Of a stretch of DNA of 64,000 nt, positions 1-9,145 are shown piece after piece. Under the pieces are notes generated by a model. That model was given only the letters and a program-made list of their open reading frames with translations, made no database searches and was not told the origin of the DNA. The stretch comes from Bradyrhizobium betae (GTDB taxonomy: Bacteria; Pseudomonadota; Alphaproteobacteria; Rhizobiales; Xanthobacteraceae). Position 1 is the first letter of the stretch; every line of letters starts with the position of its first letter. The DNA lies in the NCBI RefSeq assembly GCF_008932115.1, contig NZ_CP044543.1, positions 4,718,501 to 4,782,500 of the forward strand, in the 5' to 3' direction. The position numbers were made by a program, and so were the translations under genes.

Positions 1-11
1 TATTGCATAAA

Positions 12-26
12 CGTACCAGTTCGTAC
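12..26. promoter_or_regulatory. Putative operator: CGTAC direct repeat upstream of the MFS gene
   Basis: CGTAC occurs at 12-16 and again at 22-26, exactly 10 bp apart, about 105 bp before the transporter start. The 10-mer CAGTTCGTAC at 17-26 recurs at 4741-4750, in front of the GMC oxidoreductase. This is a sequence observation; a regulatory role is inferred. Confidence 0.25.
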
Positions 27-129
27 ATTATTGTGTCAAACCAAGGTTGCGGCAACCACAACAACAATACTCGCGCGCGGCGGACTGCCTGACGCGAGCA
101 GCAACCGGACACATGGGGAGGAGATTCAG

Positions 130-1470
130 ATGACGTTGACGTCAGTCGCACCGCTGCATGCATCGCCCAGTGCCGATGCCACGCCGAACAGGCTGCCCAA
201 GCGCGCCGCGCTGGTCAGCTTCGTCGGCAGCATGCTCGAATACTACGACTTCTTCATCTACGGCACCGCCGCCGCGCTGATCTTTCCAAAAGTGTTCTTT
301 GCCAATGTCGACCCGGCGACCGGGACGCTGCTCGCACTGCTGTCGTTCGGCATCGGCTACGTCGCGCGTCCCGTCGGCGCCGTCATCCTCGGTCATTTCG
401 GCGACCGTATCGGCCGCAAGACGGTGTTGCTGTTCACGCTGGTGCTGATGGGCGGCTCGACGCTTGCGATCGGCCTGCTGCCCGACGCCAAGTCGATCGG
501 CAACGCCGCGCCCGTCATCCTGACGCTGCTGCGCCTGTTGCAGGGCCTGTCGGCGGCCGGCGAGCAGAGCGGGGCGAACTCGTTGACGCTGGAGCATTCG
601 GCCAATTCCAACCGCGCCTTCTTCACGAGCTGGACGCTGAGCGGCACCCAGGCCGGCGCAATCCTTGCAACGCTGGTGTTCATTCCGGTGTCGAGCCTGC
701 CGGAAGATCAATTGCTGAGCTGGGGGTGGCGCATTCCGTTCCTGTTGTCGTTCTTCGTGCTCGTCGTTGCCTATCTGGTACGGCGGACCATGCCGGAGAC
801 GCCCGTGTTCGAAGACATCAAGGACAAGGCGCAGGTGGCGCGCTTTCCCGTCGTCGCGCTGCTCCGCGACTATTGGCCGGACGTGCTGCGGGTGATCACC
901 TGCGCGCTGATCGCCACCGTGAGCACGATGACCGCCGTGTTCGCGCTGGGCTACGCCACCAGCAAGTTCGGCGTCGCGCGCCCGACCATGCTGTGGGCCG
1001 GCGTGCTCGGCAATGTCACGGCGCTGATCACCCAGCCGTTCTGGGCCCTGCTCGCCGACAAGATCGGCCGCAAGCCGGTGTTCATCGGCGGCGTGCTCGG
1101 CTGCGCGGTGCTGGTGTTTCCCTATTTCATGCTGGTGACGTCGGGGAATACGATCGCGATCTTTGCCGCCGCGATGATCCTCTCCGGCATCATCTACGCC
1201 GCGCCGAATGCGATCTGGCCGTCGTTCTATGCCGAGATGTTCGAAGCCCGCGTGCGCTATTCCGGCACCGCGATCGGCACGCAGCTCGGCTTCCTCGCCG
1301 CCGGCTTCACGCCGCTGGTGAGCGCGAGCCTGGTCGGCGAGGGGCCGAACGGCTGGATTCCCGTGGCGATCTTCGTCGCCTGCTGCTGCGTGATCTCGGC
1401 AGCATCGGCGGCGACGGCACGCGAGACCCACAAGGTCGATATCGCCGATCTCGGCAAGCGGCGCGCTTGA
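130..1470 (+). CDS. MFS transporter, metabolite:H+ symporter (MHS) type
   Basis: A 446-residue inner-membrane major facilitator with about 12 hydrophobic segments. The N-terminal YYDFFIYGTAAALIFP stretch, the GHFGDRIGRK loop after TM2 and the LADKIGRKPVF loop in the second half are hallmarks of the MHS family (shikimate, alpha-ketoglutarate and citrate/proline carriers), so a small organic acid is the likely substrate. The frame opens upstream at 31, but the ATG at 130 directly follows GGGGAGGAG and begins a conventional cytoplasmic N-terminus, so I use it. A carboxylesterase follows 22 bp downstream, which suggests co-transcription. The exact substrate cannot be read from sequence. Confidence 0.9.
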   Translation: MTLTSVAPLHASPSADATPNRLPKRAALVSFVGSMLEYYDFFIYGTAAALIFPKVFFANVDPATGTLLALLSFGIGYVARPVGAVILGHFGDRIGRKTVLLFTLVLMGGSTLAIGLLPDAKSIGNAAPVILTLLRLLQGLSAAGEQSGANSLTLEHSANSNRAFFTSWTLSGTQAGAILATLVFIPVSSLPEDQLLSWGWRIPFLLSFFVLVVAYLVRRTMPETPVFEDIKDKAQVARFPVVALLRDYWPDVLRVITCALIATVSTMTAVFALGYATSKFGVARPTMLWAGVLGNVTALITQPFWALLADKIGRKPVFIGGVLGCAVLVFPYFMLVTSGNTIAIFAAAMILSGIIYAAPNAIWPSFYAEMFEARVRYSGTAIGTQLGFLAAGFTPLVSASLVGEGPNGWIPVAIFVACCCVISAASAATARETHKVDIADLGKRRA

Positions 1471-1492
1471 GCAAGGACAGAGTGACGATCGC

Positions 1493-2983
1493 ATGTTGAC
1501 CAACGCAGTTTTCACTACGAGCGGTCCGGTCGTCGGTACTGAAACGAACGGCGTACGCGCCTTCAAGGGCGTGCCCTTTGCGATCGCGCCGCGTTTCGTC
1601 AGGGCGACACCGCTGCTCGCGTGGCCGGAGCCGCGGCAATGCACGGACTACGGCGCTTACGCGCCGCAGCCCGGGCATCTCGATCATGCTGACGAGAACA
1701 CCTGCCTCAGCCTGAACATCTTTGCGCCGGCCGGGGCCGATCGTCCGCTGCCGGTGTTGTTCTTCGTCCATGGCGGCGCCTTCATCACCGGTGGCGGCGC
1801 CGATTATGACGGCTCGTTCCTTGCCGCGCACGGACCGGCCGTGATCGTCACCATCAACTACCGGCTCGGCCCGCTCGGCTTCCTGCAGCTGCATCGCCAC
1901 GGCCTCGATGAGGCCAACAACCTTGCGATTTCGGATGCGCTCGCCGCGCTCAACTGGGTGCGCGCCAACATCGCGAATTTCGGTGGCGATCCGGATGCGA
2001 TCACACTGTCCGGCCAGTCCGCAGGTGCCTCCATGGTGATCGCGCTTGCCACCTTGCCGGCGACCAAAGGCAAGTTCATCCGCGCCCTTGCGCTGAGCGC
2101 GCCCGGACGAAACATCATGAGCGCCGATCATGCCGACGAGGTCGCGCGCCGCGTGCTTGACGAGCTCGGGCTGGCGCACGATGTGGGTTCGATCACGTCC
2201 GTGCCGCTACCAAGCCTCTTCGCGGCGGTCGAGCGCGTCGGCCGCATGATCGCGGACGAGACCGAGCAGGGCACCGTGTTCGGCCCGGTCCTCGACGGCG
2301 CGGTGATTCCGCGCGAGCCGCGTGATGTCTTCGCCGCCGGCAGCTTGCGCGACATTCCGCTCTGGCTCGGCTCCTGCCGCGACGAGATGGCGATGTTCCT
2401 GAAGAGCACGCCGCCCGCCGCGATGATCCGCACCACCGAGCGTCAGGTACGCGACGCCTTCGGCGATGCCGGATGGTGTCGCCTGTTGTCCTACTACCGC
2501 GCCACCGCGCGGCTCGACGAGGATCCGTATGAGGCCCTGTTGTCGGATGCGTTCTGGCATCGTCCGATGGCCGATCTTGCCCGACTCCATGCTGCGGCCG
2601 GCGGCGCGGTGTGGCTGAGCCGGTTCGACCATCGTCCCGCACTCGAGCCGTTCCTGTCGCAGGGGCCGACCCATGGCGCCGACAATGCGTGCCTGTGGGC
2701 GCATTTGCCTGATTTCGTCGATCGCCCGATCCTCAAGCGCAAGGGCGGGCCGATGACGCCCGCCGACATCGACGTGGCGGCGCGGTTTCAGGCGGGCGTG
2801 CTGCGCTTCGTCACGACAGGCGCGCCCGACGTCGCGGAAGCCTGGCCGCGGTTCGAGCCTGCCAGGGAATCTCTCGCGATCTTCGCCCAGCCGTTTCACA
2901 TCGTGCCGCTCAACGATGGTGCGCGCAGCCGCGTCTGGGCCGAGCTGCTCGCGCCATCGCGACCGGTCACTGCATCATCGTAG
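1493..2983 (+). CDS. Type-B carboxylesterase/lipase family protein
   Basis: A 496-residue alpha/beta hydrolase of the COesterase family. The oxyanion-hole motif FFVHGGAF lies near residue 90, ENTCLSLNIF matches the family EDCLxLN signature, and the nucleophile elbow LSGQSAGA places the catalytic serine at residue 176. There is no signal peptide, so it is predicted cytoplasmic. It lies 22 bp after the MFS transporter and probably hydrolyses an ester related to the transported acid. Its 3' end overlaps the 3' end of the convergent GMC oxidoreductase by 17 bp. Confidence 0.9.
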   Translation: MLTNAVFTTSGPVVGTETNGVRAFKGVPFAIAPRFVRATPLLAWPEPRQCTDYGAYAPQPGHLDHADENTCLSLNIFAPAGADRPLPVLFFVHGGAFITGGGADYDGSFLAAHGPAVIVTINYRLGPLGFLQLHRHGLDEANNLAISDALAALNWVRANIANFGGDPDAITLSGQSAGASMVIALATLPATKGKFIRALALSAPGRNIMSADHADEVARRVLDELGLAHDVGSITSVPLPSLFAAVERVGRMIADETEQGTVFGPVLDGAVIPREPRDVFAAGSLRDIPLWLGSCRDEMAMFLKSTPPAAMIRTTERQVRDAFGDAGWCRLLSYYRATARLDEDPYEALLSDAFWHRPMADLARLHAAAGGAVWLSRFDHRPALEPFLSQGPTHGADNACLWAHLPDFVDRPILKRKGGPMTPADIDVAARFQAGVLRFVTTGAPDVAEAWPRFEPARESLAIFAQPFHIVPLNDGARSRVWAELLAPSRPVTASS

Positions 2984-4664
2984 CCGCGATCTTTTCCGCC
3001 GACATCAGCACCGGAAAATTGGTGTTGGCGCACGGCACCACCGGGAAGATCGAGGCATCGACGACGCGCAGGCCCTGGATGCCCTTGACGCGGCCCTGGT
3101 TGTCGACCACCGCCATCGGATCGTCGGCCCGGCCCATGCGGCATGAGCACGAGGCATGCCACACGCCGATGGTTGCCTTGCGTACGAAGGCCTCCAGCGC
3201 CTCGTCGTCGTTGATGACATCGTCGAAAGTAAAGCCCTCGACCACGAAATTGTCGATCATGTAGTGACGCAGCGCCGCCGGTCCGTCCATCAGGGTCGCG
3301 GCGATCTTGGTCAGGATCCTGTTGGTGTTGTTGACCACGCCGATCTTGCGCACGCGGTCGGTGTAGGACGCCGGGAACGGCTTGTCCGTCACCGCCTTGA
3401 CCACGTCGCTCATCTGCACCGCCGCCATCTTGCGGAAGCCGCTCATCAGGCGATCGAGGTCGCGCCGGTCGGACAGCAGATTGAACTCGACGATCGGCTC
3501 GGCTGCGGGATCACGCGAGGCGAGCTTGACCTGTCCGGTCTCGGAATAGGTCTTGTTGACGAAGGTGAGCAGCGAGCCGATCTGCTCTCCCACCGCGTGC
3601 CAGGCCGACTTGCTGAGCAGGACGACGAACATGTCGCCTTTGGGCACGTCCGGCAACCCGGACGAATAGCGCAGGCCGAGCTGCATGTGGCGCCTGGTGT
3701 GCTCGTTCATGCGCGCGCCGCGGCGGACAAAGGACGACAGCGAGATCGAGGGATGATCCATCAGGCGCTGGCCGACGCCCGGCAAGCCCATCAGGACGGG
3801 AATGCCCATATCCTTGAGGTGACCGACCGGACCGATGCCGGCACGCAAGAGATGCGCCGGCGAATGGATCGCGCCGCTGGAGAGGATGATCTCGCGTCCG
3901 CGGAATTCCTGCTCGCGACCGTCAACGATGGCCTTCACGCCGACGCATTGCGTGCCTTCGAACAGCAGTTCTCGAACTTGCGTGTTGGTGGAGATCGTGA
4001 GGTTGGCGCGCTTGCGCGTATCGCGGTCGAGATAGCCCATCGCGGCGGAGACGCGCTGCTCGGCCTGGTTGGAGTGCGTCACCGGGAAATAGCCGTCGAC
4101 GAACTCGCCGTTCTGGTCCGGCAGGAACTGATGGCCGGCCTGCTGGAAGGCCTCGGCGAAGGCCTGCGAATGCCGTGTCCAGTGCTCTCGCGGAATTCTG
4201 CGTACCGGAATTCTGCCGTCCTTGCCGTGGTAGGGCCCATCGAAATCGAGGTCGCGCTCGACCTTCTTGAAGAAGGGCAGCACGTCGTTCCAGGTCCAGC
4301 CCTCGGCACCACGCGCGTTCCATTCGTCGTAGTCGGTCGGTGCGCCGCGATTGGCCATCTGGCCGTTGATCGACGAGCCGCCACCCAGTACGCGCGCCTG
4401 CTCGTATTTGCGCAACGGCGGCCGACTTTCGTTCGGATTGTTGTGGCTGACGACCTGGGTCGTGACCTTGAGCTCGGTCCAGTGGAAGCGCGGGTCGAAA
4501 TAGGCGGTGCCCGGATAGCTGTCCCTGATCTCGGCCGGCTCGTTGCCCGGCGGCGTGTCCTGTCCGGCCTCGCACAGCAGGACCTTGTTGGCGCTCTTCG
4601 CGGAGAGCCGGTGGGCCAGCACGGACCCCGCCGAGCCGCCGCCCACGATGATGTAGTCGTACAC
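2967..4664 (-). CDS. GMC family oxidoreductase (choline dehydrogenase-like)
   Basis: A 565-residue FAD-dependent alcohol dehydrogenase/oxidase. The N-terminus has the dinucleotide fold YIIVGGGSAGSVLAHRLS; RVLGGGSSINGQ and the SSGAIHSP segment are GMC signatures. The C-terminus carries the active-site histidine in HASCSCRMG and the paired asparagine in ANTNFPVLMSAEKIA. The start is GTG at 4664, preceded by GAGGAAA. Related enzymes oxidise choline, aromatic or aliphatic alcohols; the substrate here is unknown. It is convergent with the MFS/esterase pair, and both units carry the same upstream 10-mer, so a shared pathway is plausible but unproven. Confidence 0.88.
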   Translation of the reverse strand: MYDYIIVGGGSAGSVLAHRLSAKSANKVLLCEAGQDTPPGNEPAEIRDSYPGTAYFDPRFHWTELKVTTQVVSHNNPNESRPPLRKYEQARVLGGGSSINGQMANRGAPTDYDEWNARGAEGWTWNDVLPFFKKVERDLDFDGPYHGKDGRIPVRRIPREHWTRHSQAFAEAFQQAGHQFLPDQNGEFVDGYFPVTHSNQAEQRVSAAMGYLDRDTRKRANLTISTNTQVRELLFEGTQCVGVKAIVDGREQEFRGREIILSSGAIHSPAHLLRAGIGPVGHLKDMGIPVLMGLPGVGQRLMDHPSISLSSFVRRGARMNEHTRRHMQLGLRYSSGLPDVPKGDMFVVLLSKSAWHAVGEQIGSLLTFVNKTYSETGQVKLASRDPAAEPIVEFNLLSDRRDLDRLMSGFRKMAAVQMSDVVKAVTDKPFPASYTDRVRKIGVVNNTNRILTKIAATLMDGPAALRHYMIDNFVVEGFTFDDVINDDEALEAFVRKATIGVWHASCSCRMGRADDPMAVVDNQGRVKGIQGLRVVDASIFPVVPCANTNFPVLMSAEKIAATMMQ

Positions 4665-4740
4665 GATTGGCGTTTCCTCTTGTTCTTGTCCGGGAAGCGT
4701 AGCGCGTTATTTTCCCGAGGTCACGCCGGCATTGCCGTGA

Positions 4741-4750
4741 CAGTTCGTAC
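4741..4750. promoter_or_regulatory. Second copy of the CAGTTCGTAC 10-mer
   Basis: An exact copy of positions 17-26, lying 77 bp upstream of the GMC oxidoreductase start. An operator shared with the MFS/esterase unit is inferred. Confidence 0.2.
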
Positions 4751-4841
4751 TCGCGTCGCTTGATCGGCCAACTCGATTGTGTATTCTTTGCGCCAGCGCC
4801 GATTTGATCCTCAGCTTGCGGGCGCTTTACCAAATGCAGCT

Positions 4842-4880
4842 AAAGAGACCTGACTGAAAAGACTCTACCAAAGAGACCTG
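4842..4880. repeat. Direct repeat AAAGAGACCTG, two copies
   Basis: AAAGAGACCTG occurs at 4842-4852 and 4870-4880, 28 bp start to start, in the 276-bp divergent gap between the GMC oxidoreductase and the metallophosphatase. It could be an operator; nothing else recognisable lies in this gap apart from the 10-mer at 4741. Confidence 0.3.
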
Positions 4881-4940
4881 TCAGTCCTGCATTCTCCCGC
4901 ATAGCGAAACCGATCGGCCATTCCGAATGGGGAGGGCCAT

Positions 4941-5684
4941 ATGAGATTTGCTGCCATCGCGGACATTCACGGAAATCGTCCGGCACTTGAAGCCGTTCTT
5001 GCGGACATAGCCGCGCTCGGAATCACTGATATCGTGAACCTGGGTGACCATGTCAGCGGCCCGCTCGAAGCGGCCCGGACCGCCGATCTGCTGATGGAGC
5101 GAGGCTTTCCGTCAATCAGGGGCGATCAGGATCGAATCCTTGTGGAGCTCTGGCAGGCCGGCGGCTCGACACGCAGCGATTTTCGCGAGCTCGGGCGCAG
5201 GCACTTCGACTGGATGGCAAGCATGCCGTCCACGCTTACATATCGAGAGCGGGTGTTCCTGTGCCACGGATCGCCAGGCGATGATGCCGCGTTCTGGCTC
5301 GACCACATCGCCGACGACGGCTGCGCGCATCCGAGCAGGATCGATTTCATCGAGGCTGGGGCGGAGGGGATCGACGCCGAGATCATCCTGTGCGCCCACA
5401 CGCACATTCCGCGCGTGGTGCGGCTGAGGGATGGCCGGCTGGTCGTCAATCCCGGCAGTGTCGGATTGCCCGGCTACGACGGGAAGCTGCCTGTGCCCTA
5501 CGTGGTCGAGGTCGGCACGCCGCATGCGTGCTACGCCATCCTGGAGGGCGGCAGAGCAGGTTGGTCCGCGACGCTCCGTTACGTGCCGTATGACACCACG
5601 GCCATGGCCGCACTGGCGCGCACCAAGGGTATGCTGACCTGGGCGAGCGCAATTGCGACGGGGTGGGTGCGGCAGAAAAGTTAG
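4941..5684 (+). CDS. Metallophosphatase family protein (calcineurin-like/YfcE type)
   Basis: A 247-residue cytoplasmic calcineurin-like phosphoesterase. The dimetal motifs appear in order: AIADIHGN near residues 6-12, LGDHVSGP near 36-43, IRGDQD near 60, LCHGSPG, CAHTHIPRV and NPGSVGLP. The usual GN(H/C)D motif reads GDQD here, with Asp in place of the metal-ligand Asn, and the usual GHTH reads AHTH. Relatives are phosphodiesterases or phosphatases of unknown substrate. GGAGGG precedes the ATG. The gene appears monocistronic and ends 19 bp from the convergent ABC ATPase. Confidence 0.85.
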   Translation: MRFAAIADIHGNRPALEAVLADIAALGITDIVNLGDHVSGPLEAARTADLLMERGFPSIRGDQDRILVELWQAGGSTRSDFRELGRRHFDWMASMPSTLTYRERVFLCHGSPGDDAAFWLDHIADDGCAHPSRIDFIEAGAEGIDAEIILCAHTHIPRVVRLRDGRLVVNPGSVGLPGYDGKLPVPYVVEVGTPHACYAILEGGRAGWSATLRYVPYDTTAMAALARTKGMLTWASAIATGWVRQKS

Positions 5685-5703
5685 TCGTCGTCGGCGAACG
5701 TCC

Positions 5704-6462
5704 CTAATGCGTCTCGTGAAACCGGGCCAGGAACGCCTTCAGCCGTTCGCTGCGCGGCTGGCGGATGGTCTCTTCCGGCGTTCCGATCTCGGCCATGATG
5801 CCGTCGTTCATGAAACCGACGCGGGTGGAGACGTCGGCCGCGAAGGCCATCTCGTGCGTGACCAGCACCATGGTCATGCCTTCGGCGGCAAGGCTGCGGA
5901 TGACGGAGAGGACTTCGCCGACCAGCTCGGGGTCGAGCGCCGAGGTCGGCTCGTCGAACAGCATCACCTCGGGCTTCATCGCCAGTGCGCGGGCGATCGC
6001 GACGCGCTGCTTCTGGCCGCCCGACAGGCGGCTCGGAAAGGCGTCGGCCTTGTCGGCGAGGCCGACTTTTGCCAGTAGATCGCGGCCGAGATCCTTGGCT
6101 TCGTTCTGTCCCATGCCCTTCACCTGCACCGGCCCTTCGGTGACATTGGCGAGCACGGACATGTGCGGGAACAGATTGAAGTGCTGGAACACCATGCCGA
6201 CATGTTCGCGCAGCTGCGCCAGTTGCGCGTCCTTTGGCGCGCGAGGGCCTTTGCCGAACGCAAACCGATGCGATCCGATCGCAAGCTCGCCCTGCTGCGG
6301 CATTTCCAGCAGGTTCAGGCAGCGCAGGAAGGTGGACTTGCCGGAGCCGGAGGCGCCGATCAGGGTGACGACCTCGCCGCGCGCGACCGAGAGCGAGACG
6401 CCCTTGAGCACCTCATGATCGCCGAATGCCTTGTGGATGTTGTCCGCGATCAGGGCGCTCAT
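5704..6462 (-). CDS. Amino acid ABC transporter ATP-binding protein
   Basis: A 252-residue ATPase of the polar amino acid uptake (GlnQ/HisP) family. Walker [10 protein letters not shown] is at residues 36-44, the signature is LSGGQKQR, and Walker B is [14 protein letters not shown] followed by an H-loop in LVTHEMAFA. The chosen ATG at 6462 overlaps the permease stop by four bases (ATGA), indicating translational coupling; an open frame continues further upstream but lies inside the permease gene. It energises the permease and binding protein encoded just upstream. Confidence 0.93.
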   Translation of the reverse strand: MSALIADNIHKAFGDHEVLKGVSLSVARGEVVTLIGASGSGKSTFLRCLNLLEMPQQGELAIGSHRFAFGKGPRAPKDAQLAQLREHVGMVFQHFNLFPHMSVLANVTEGPVQVKGMGQNEAKDLGRDLLAKVGLADKADAFPSRLSGGQKQRVAIARALAMKPEVMLFDEPTSALDPELVGEVLSVIRSLAAEGMTMVLVTHEMAFAADVSTRVGFMNDGIMAEIGTPEETIRQPRSERLKAFLARFHETH

Positions 6463-7121
6463 CGGTGCGCTCCCATCCTGAGCTCGATCCGGTCGGCGAC
6501 CAGCGTCAGCGGGAACAGCACGACGAAATAAAGGATGGCAATCGTGGTGTAGACCTCGAGCGGCTTGTAGCTCGATGCGGTGATGACAGTGCCCTGGTAG
6601 AGCAGGTCGCCGACCGCGACCACCGACACCAGCGAGGTATTCTTCAACTGCATGATGGTCTGGTTGATGAAGGAGGGGATCATCACCTGCGTTGCCTGCG
6701 GCAGCACGATGCGGCGGAAGATCTTGCCCCGTCGCATGCCGATGGCACGTCCGGCCTCCCACTGGCCGACATCGACCGCCTCGATGCCGCCACGAAAAAT
6801 CTCGGCGTAGAACGAGCCGGCATAGAGCGACAGCGCGAGGAAGCAGGCCATCGCCGGCGACATGTCGACGCCGATCAGGACGGGCAGGGCGTAATACATC
6901 CAGATCAGCTGCACGAGCAGCGGCGTACAGCGGAAGATTTCGATGTAGAGACGCAGCGGCACCGAGACCCAGCGCGGTGCCGTCGTGCGCAGGATGCCGA
7001 CGACCAGTCCGATCGAGAGGCCCGCGACCACCGTGGTCACCGTGTAGAACAAGGTGACCAGGAGCCCTTGCCAGATCAGGCCCCAATACGGCTTGAGCGC
7101 CGCGAACTCCCAGACATACAT
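6459..7121 (-). CDS. Amino acid ABC transporter permease
   Basis: A 220-residue inner-membrane permease of the HisM/GlnP type. It has about five hydrophobic segments, the family N-terminal [20 protein letters not shown] segment, and the cytoplasmic EAA loop around [22 protein letters not shown], which docks to the ATPase. Only one permease gene is present, so the channel is probably a homodimer. It lies 13 bp after the binding-protein gene and overlaps the ATPase gene by four bases. Confidence 0.92.
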   Translation of the reverse strand: MYVWEFAALKPYWGLIWQGLLVTLFYTVTTVVAGLSIGLVVGILRTTAPRWVSVPLRLYIEIFRCTPLLVQLIWMYYALPVLIGVDMSPAMACFLALSLYAGSFYAEIFRGGIEAVDVGQWEAGRAIGMRRGKIFRRIVLPQATQVMIPSFINQTIMQLKNTSLVSVVAVGDLLYQGTVITASSYKPLEVYTTIAILYFVVLFPLTLVADRIELRMGAHR

Positions 7122-7134
7122 CGTCGCGTTGCCG

Positions 7135-7974
7135 TCAGAACTGCACTTCGCCCGGAAGGTCGTCGGCGCTGAGGCCGACCGCCTCGAAGCCCTTCAGCAT
7201 CCATTCGCGGGTCTGGCCCATCGCGCGGTTGTAGTCGGCCCAGGCGCTGAGGAAATCCTTGTAGCGGCGGTCGCTCTCGGCGCGGATGCCCATGTTGGTG
7301 GGAAGCGTCAGCAGCGGGCGCGGGATCGCGAGATCGCCGAGGTTCGGATTCTTCTTCAGGGTCGAGACCGAGAGCACCGCCAGCGAGACGTTGCAGTCGG
7401 CACGGCCGGTCGCGACCGCAAGGATGGCCTCGTCGCGGTTCTTGAAGCCGAGGATGGTCGCCTTCGGGCAGTAGCGGCGCGCGATGGTCTCATGCGTCGA
7501 GCCGATGTCGACGGCGATCTTGACCTCGGGCTTGTTGAGCTCGCCCCAGGTCTGCGGCTTGGCGAAGCCCTTCTTGGTGATGACGGTGAAGGAGTGCACC
7601 AGGATCGGCGTCGAGAAGTCGATGACGAGGGCGCGCTCCGGGGTCGGGTTCACGGCGAAGGCGAGATCGACCTTGTCGGCCTGCAGGTCGAGGATCTGGT
7701 TGCCCCAGGTCGATTCCAGCGTCTCGACCTTGGCCCCGAGCTTGCTGGCGATGTCGTTGGCCATGTCGATGCAGGCGCCGGACCACGTGCCGGTGGCGAG
7801 ATCCTTATGGAAATAGGGTTCCTGACCCACGATGACGGCAACGCGCAACACGCCATTCTTCTTGATGCGGTCGAGCGTGGAGGTCGATGCGGTGTCGGCT
7901 CTGGCTGCGCTGCTCGCGGCGGCAATCGCGGCGCCCGCCAGCGCGACAGTGGTGAGTGCATCCCTGCGATTCAT
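7135..7974 (-). CDS. ABC transporter substrate-binding protein (polar amino acid family 3)
   Basis: A 279-residue periplasmic binding protein. The N-terminus MNRRDALTTVALAGAAIAAA followed by SSAARADT has a twin-arginine, Ala-rich core and a signal-peptidase site, which suggests Tat or Sec export. The mature part has the SBP_bac_3 layout: KNGVLRVAV at the start, IDMANDIASKLG, the VDLAFAVNPTPERA segment and FSTPILVHSF. It is the first gene of a three-gene amino acid uptake operon, divergent from an amino/oxo-acid catabolic run, so an amino acid or analogue feeding that pathway is the likely ligand. Confidence 0.9.
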   Translation of the reverse strand: MNRRDALTTVALAGAAIAAASSAARADTASTSTLDRIKKNGVLRVAVIVGQEPYFHKDLATGTWSGACIDMANDIASKLGAKVETLESTWGNQILDLQADKVDLAFAVNPTPERALVIDFSTPILVHSFTVITKKGFAKPQTWGELNKPEVKIAVDIGSTHETIARRYCPKATILGFKNRDEAILAVATGRADCNVSLAVLSVSTLKKNPNLGDLAIPRPLLTLPTNMGIRAESDRRYKDFLSAWADYNRAMGQTREWMLKGFEAVGLSADDLPGEVQF

Positions 7975-8029
7975 GGCTTGTTGCCTCCTGGAATTTGGGT
8001 CGGATCGTCTCCGGCCTCTGGACTATTTC

Positions 8030-8171
8030 TGTATTCAGGATAAAATGCAATACGGTATTTCGATTTGCTGACCATTTGTGCGGCAAGGCAGAGATGAGCC
8101 CAATATCCTGGCAGGATTGCGCAAAATTCCCTGAGGCGAGGGGTTGTCAATCGCATTCAAGTCTGAATACA
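8030..8171. promoter_or_regulatory. Divergent promoter region with separated 9-bp inverted repeat
   Basis: The 237-bp gap between the binding protein and the hydroxyacid dehydrogenase contains TGTATTCAG at 8030-8038 and its exact reverse complement CTGAATACA at 8163-8171. The arms are too far apart for a hairpin but could be two half-operators of one regulator. The GntR/FCD regulator at 14516 is a candidate. The role is inferred. Confidence 0.35.
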
Positions 8172-8211
8172 AGACTGAACGCAATATAGAAGTGAGCTGA
8201 AGGAGAGGCCT

Positions 8212-9129
8212 GTGCGCGCCCTATTCGTCGATGCGAACGAGACCCTGGCGGCGGTGACCGACAAGCTGCTGGCTTCGCAGAAGCTGCCGGTCAGCATCAA
8301 CCGCAACCCCGCGATCAAGCCCGACGATCTGCCCGGCCTGCTCGGCGATGCCGAGATCATGATCGTCGATCACACCGCCGTGCCGACCGCGATTGCAGAG
8401 AAATGCGCGAAGCTGAAGCACGTCGTCTTCCTCGGCACAGGCCCGCGCAGCTACATGAATCCGGACGAGCTCGCTGAGCGCGGCATCGCCGTCCACATCA
8501 TCAAAGGCTACGGCGACACAGCGGTGGCCGAATGCGCGATCGCGCTGATGTGGGCCTCCGCGCGAAACTTCGGCGAGATGGATCGCGGCATGCGCGAGGG
8601 CAACTGGCTGCGCCGTGACGCGATGCAGCTCACCGGCAAGACGCTCGGCCTGATCGGCTTCGGCGGCATCGCGATGGAAGCAGCCCGCATGGCCGCGGGC
8701 TGCGGCATGAAGGTGATCGCCTGGAACAGGACGCCGAAGACGCATCCCGGAGTCGAATTCGTTCCTCTGGAGAAGCTGCTGGCCGACAGCCACGTCGTCT
8801 CGCTGCATCTGCTGCTCACCGACGAGACCAAGGGCTTTTTGTCGCGCGAGCGCATCGCGCAGATGCGCAAGGGCAGCATCCTGATCAACACCGCGCGGGG
8901 CGCGGTCGTCGACGAGGATGCGATGCTCGACGCGCTGCGCTCGGGTCATATCGGCCACGCCGGCCTCGATGTCTTTACCGTCGAGCCGCTGCCGGCGGGG
9001 CATCCCGTGACCAAGCTGCCGAACGTGACGCTGTCGGCACATTCGGCGTTCCGCACGCCGGAGGCTAGCGACAATCTCATCGGCGCGGCGCTCGATCATT
9101 GCCGCCGCATCATCGTCACCGGCAAGTAA
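8212..9129 (+). CDS. D-2-hydroxyacid dehydrogenase (NAD(P)-binding)
   Basis: A 305-residue cytoplasmic dehydrogenase that would interconvert a 2-oxo acid and its D-2-hydroxy acid. The Rossmann motif GLIGFGGIAMEAA lies near residue 145, the substrate-binding arginine is in INTARGAVVDEDAML, and the catalytic histidine is in SAHSAFRTPEA (Phe replaces the usual Trp). The start is GTG at 8212 behind AAGGAGAGG. It leads an operon with RidA, aminotransferase and ThDP-enzyme genes, so its 2-oxo acid is probably the product of that aminotransferase or oxidase. Confidence 0.88.
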   Translation: MRALFVDANETLAAVTDKLLASQKLPVSINRNPAIKPDDLPGLLGDAEIMIVDHTAVPTAIAEKCAKLKHVVFLGTGPRSYMNPDELAERGIAVHIIKGYGDTAVAECAIALMWASARNFGEMDRGMREGNWLRRDAMQLTGKTLGLIGFGGIAMEAARMAAGCGMKVIAWNRTPKTHPGVEFVPLEKLLADSHVVSLHLLLTDETKGFLSRERIAQMRKGSILINTARGAVVDEDAMLDALRSGHIGHAGLDVFTVEPLPAGHPVTKLPNVTLSAHSAFRTPEASDNLIGAALDHCRRIIVTGK

Positions 9130-9145
9130 AGAATAAGGACATCCC

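Noticed and set aside
142..1644. A 500-codon minus-strand frame opposite the MFS transporter
   Set aside because: Composition is rich in Arg, His and Asp, and the transporter on the plus strand is unambiguous.
3156..4763. A 535-codon plus-strand frame opposite the GMC oxidoreductase
   Set aside because: The opposite strand encodes a full GMC enzyme with both FAD and active-site motifs; the plus frame has no start context and no motif.
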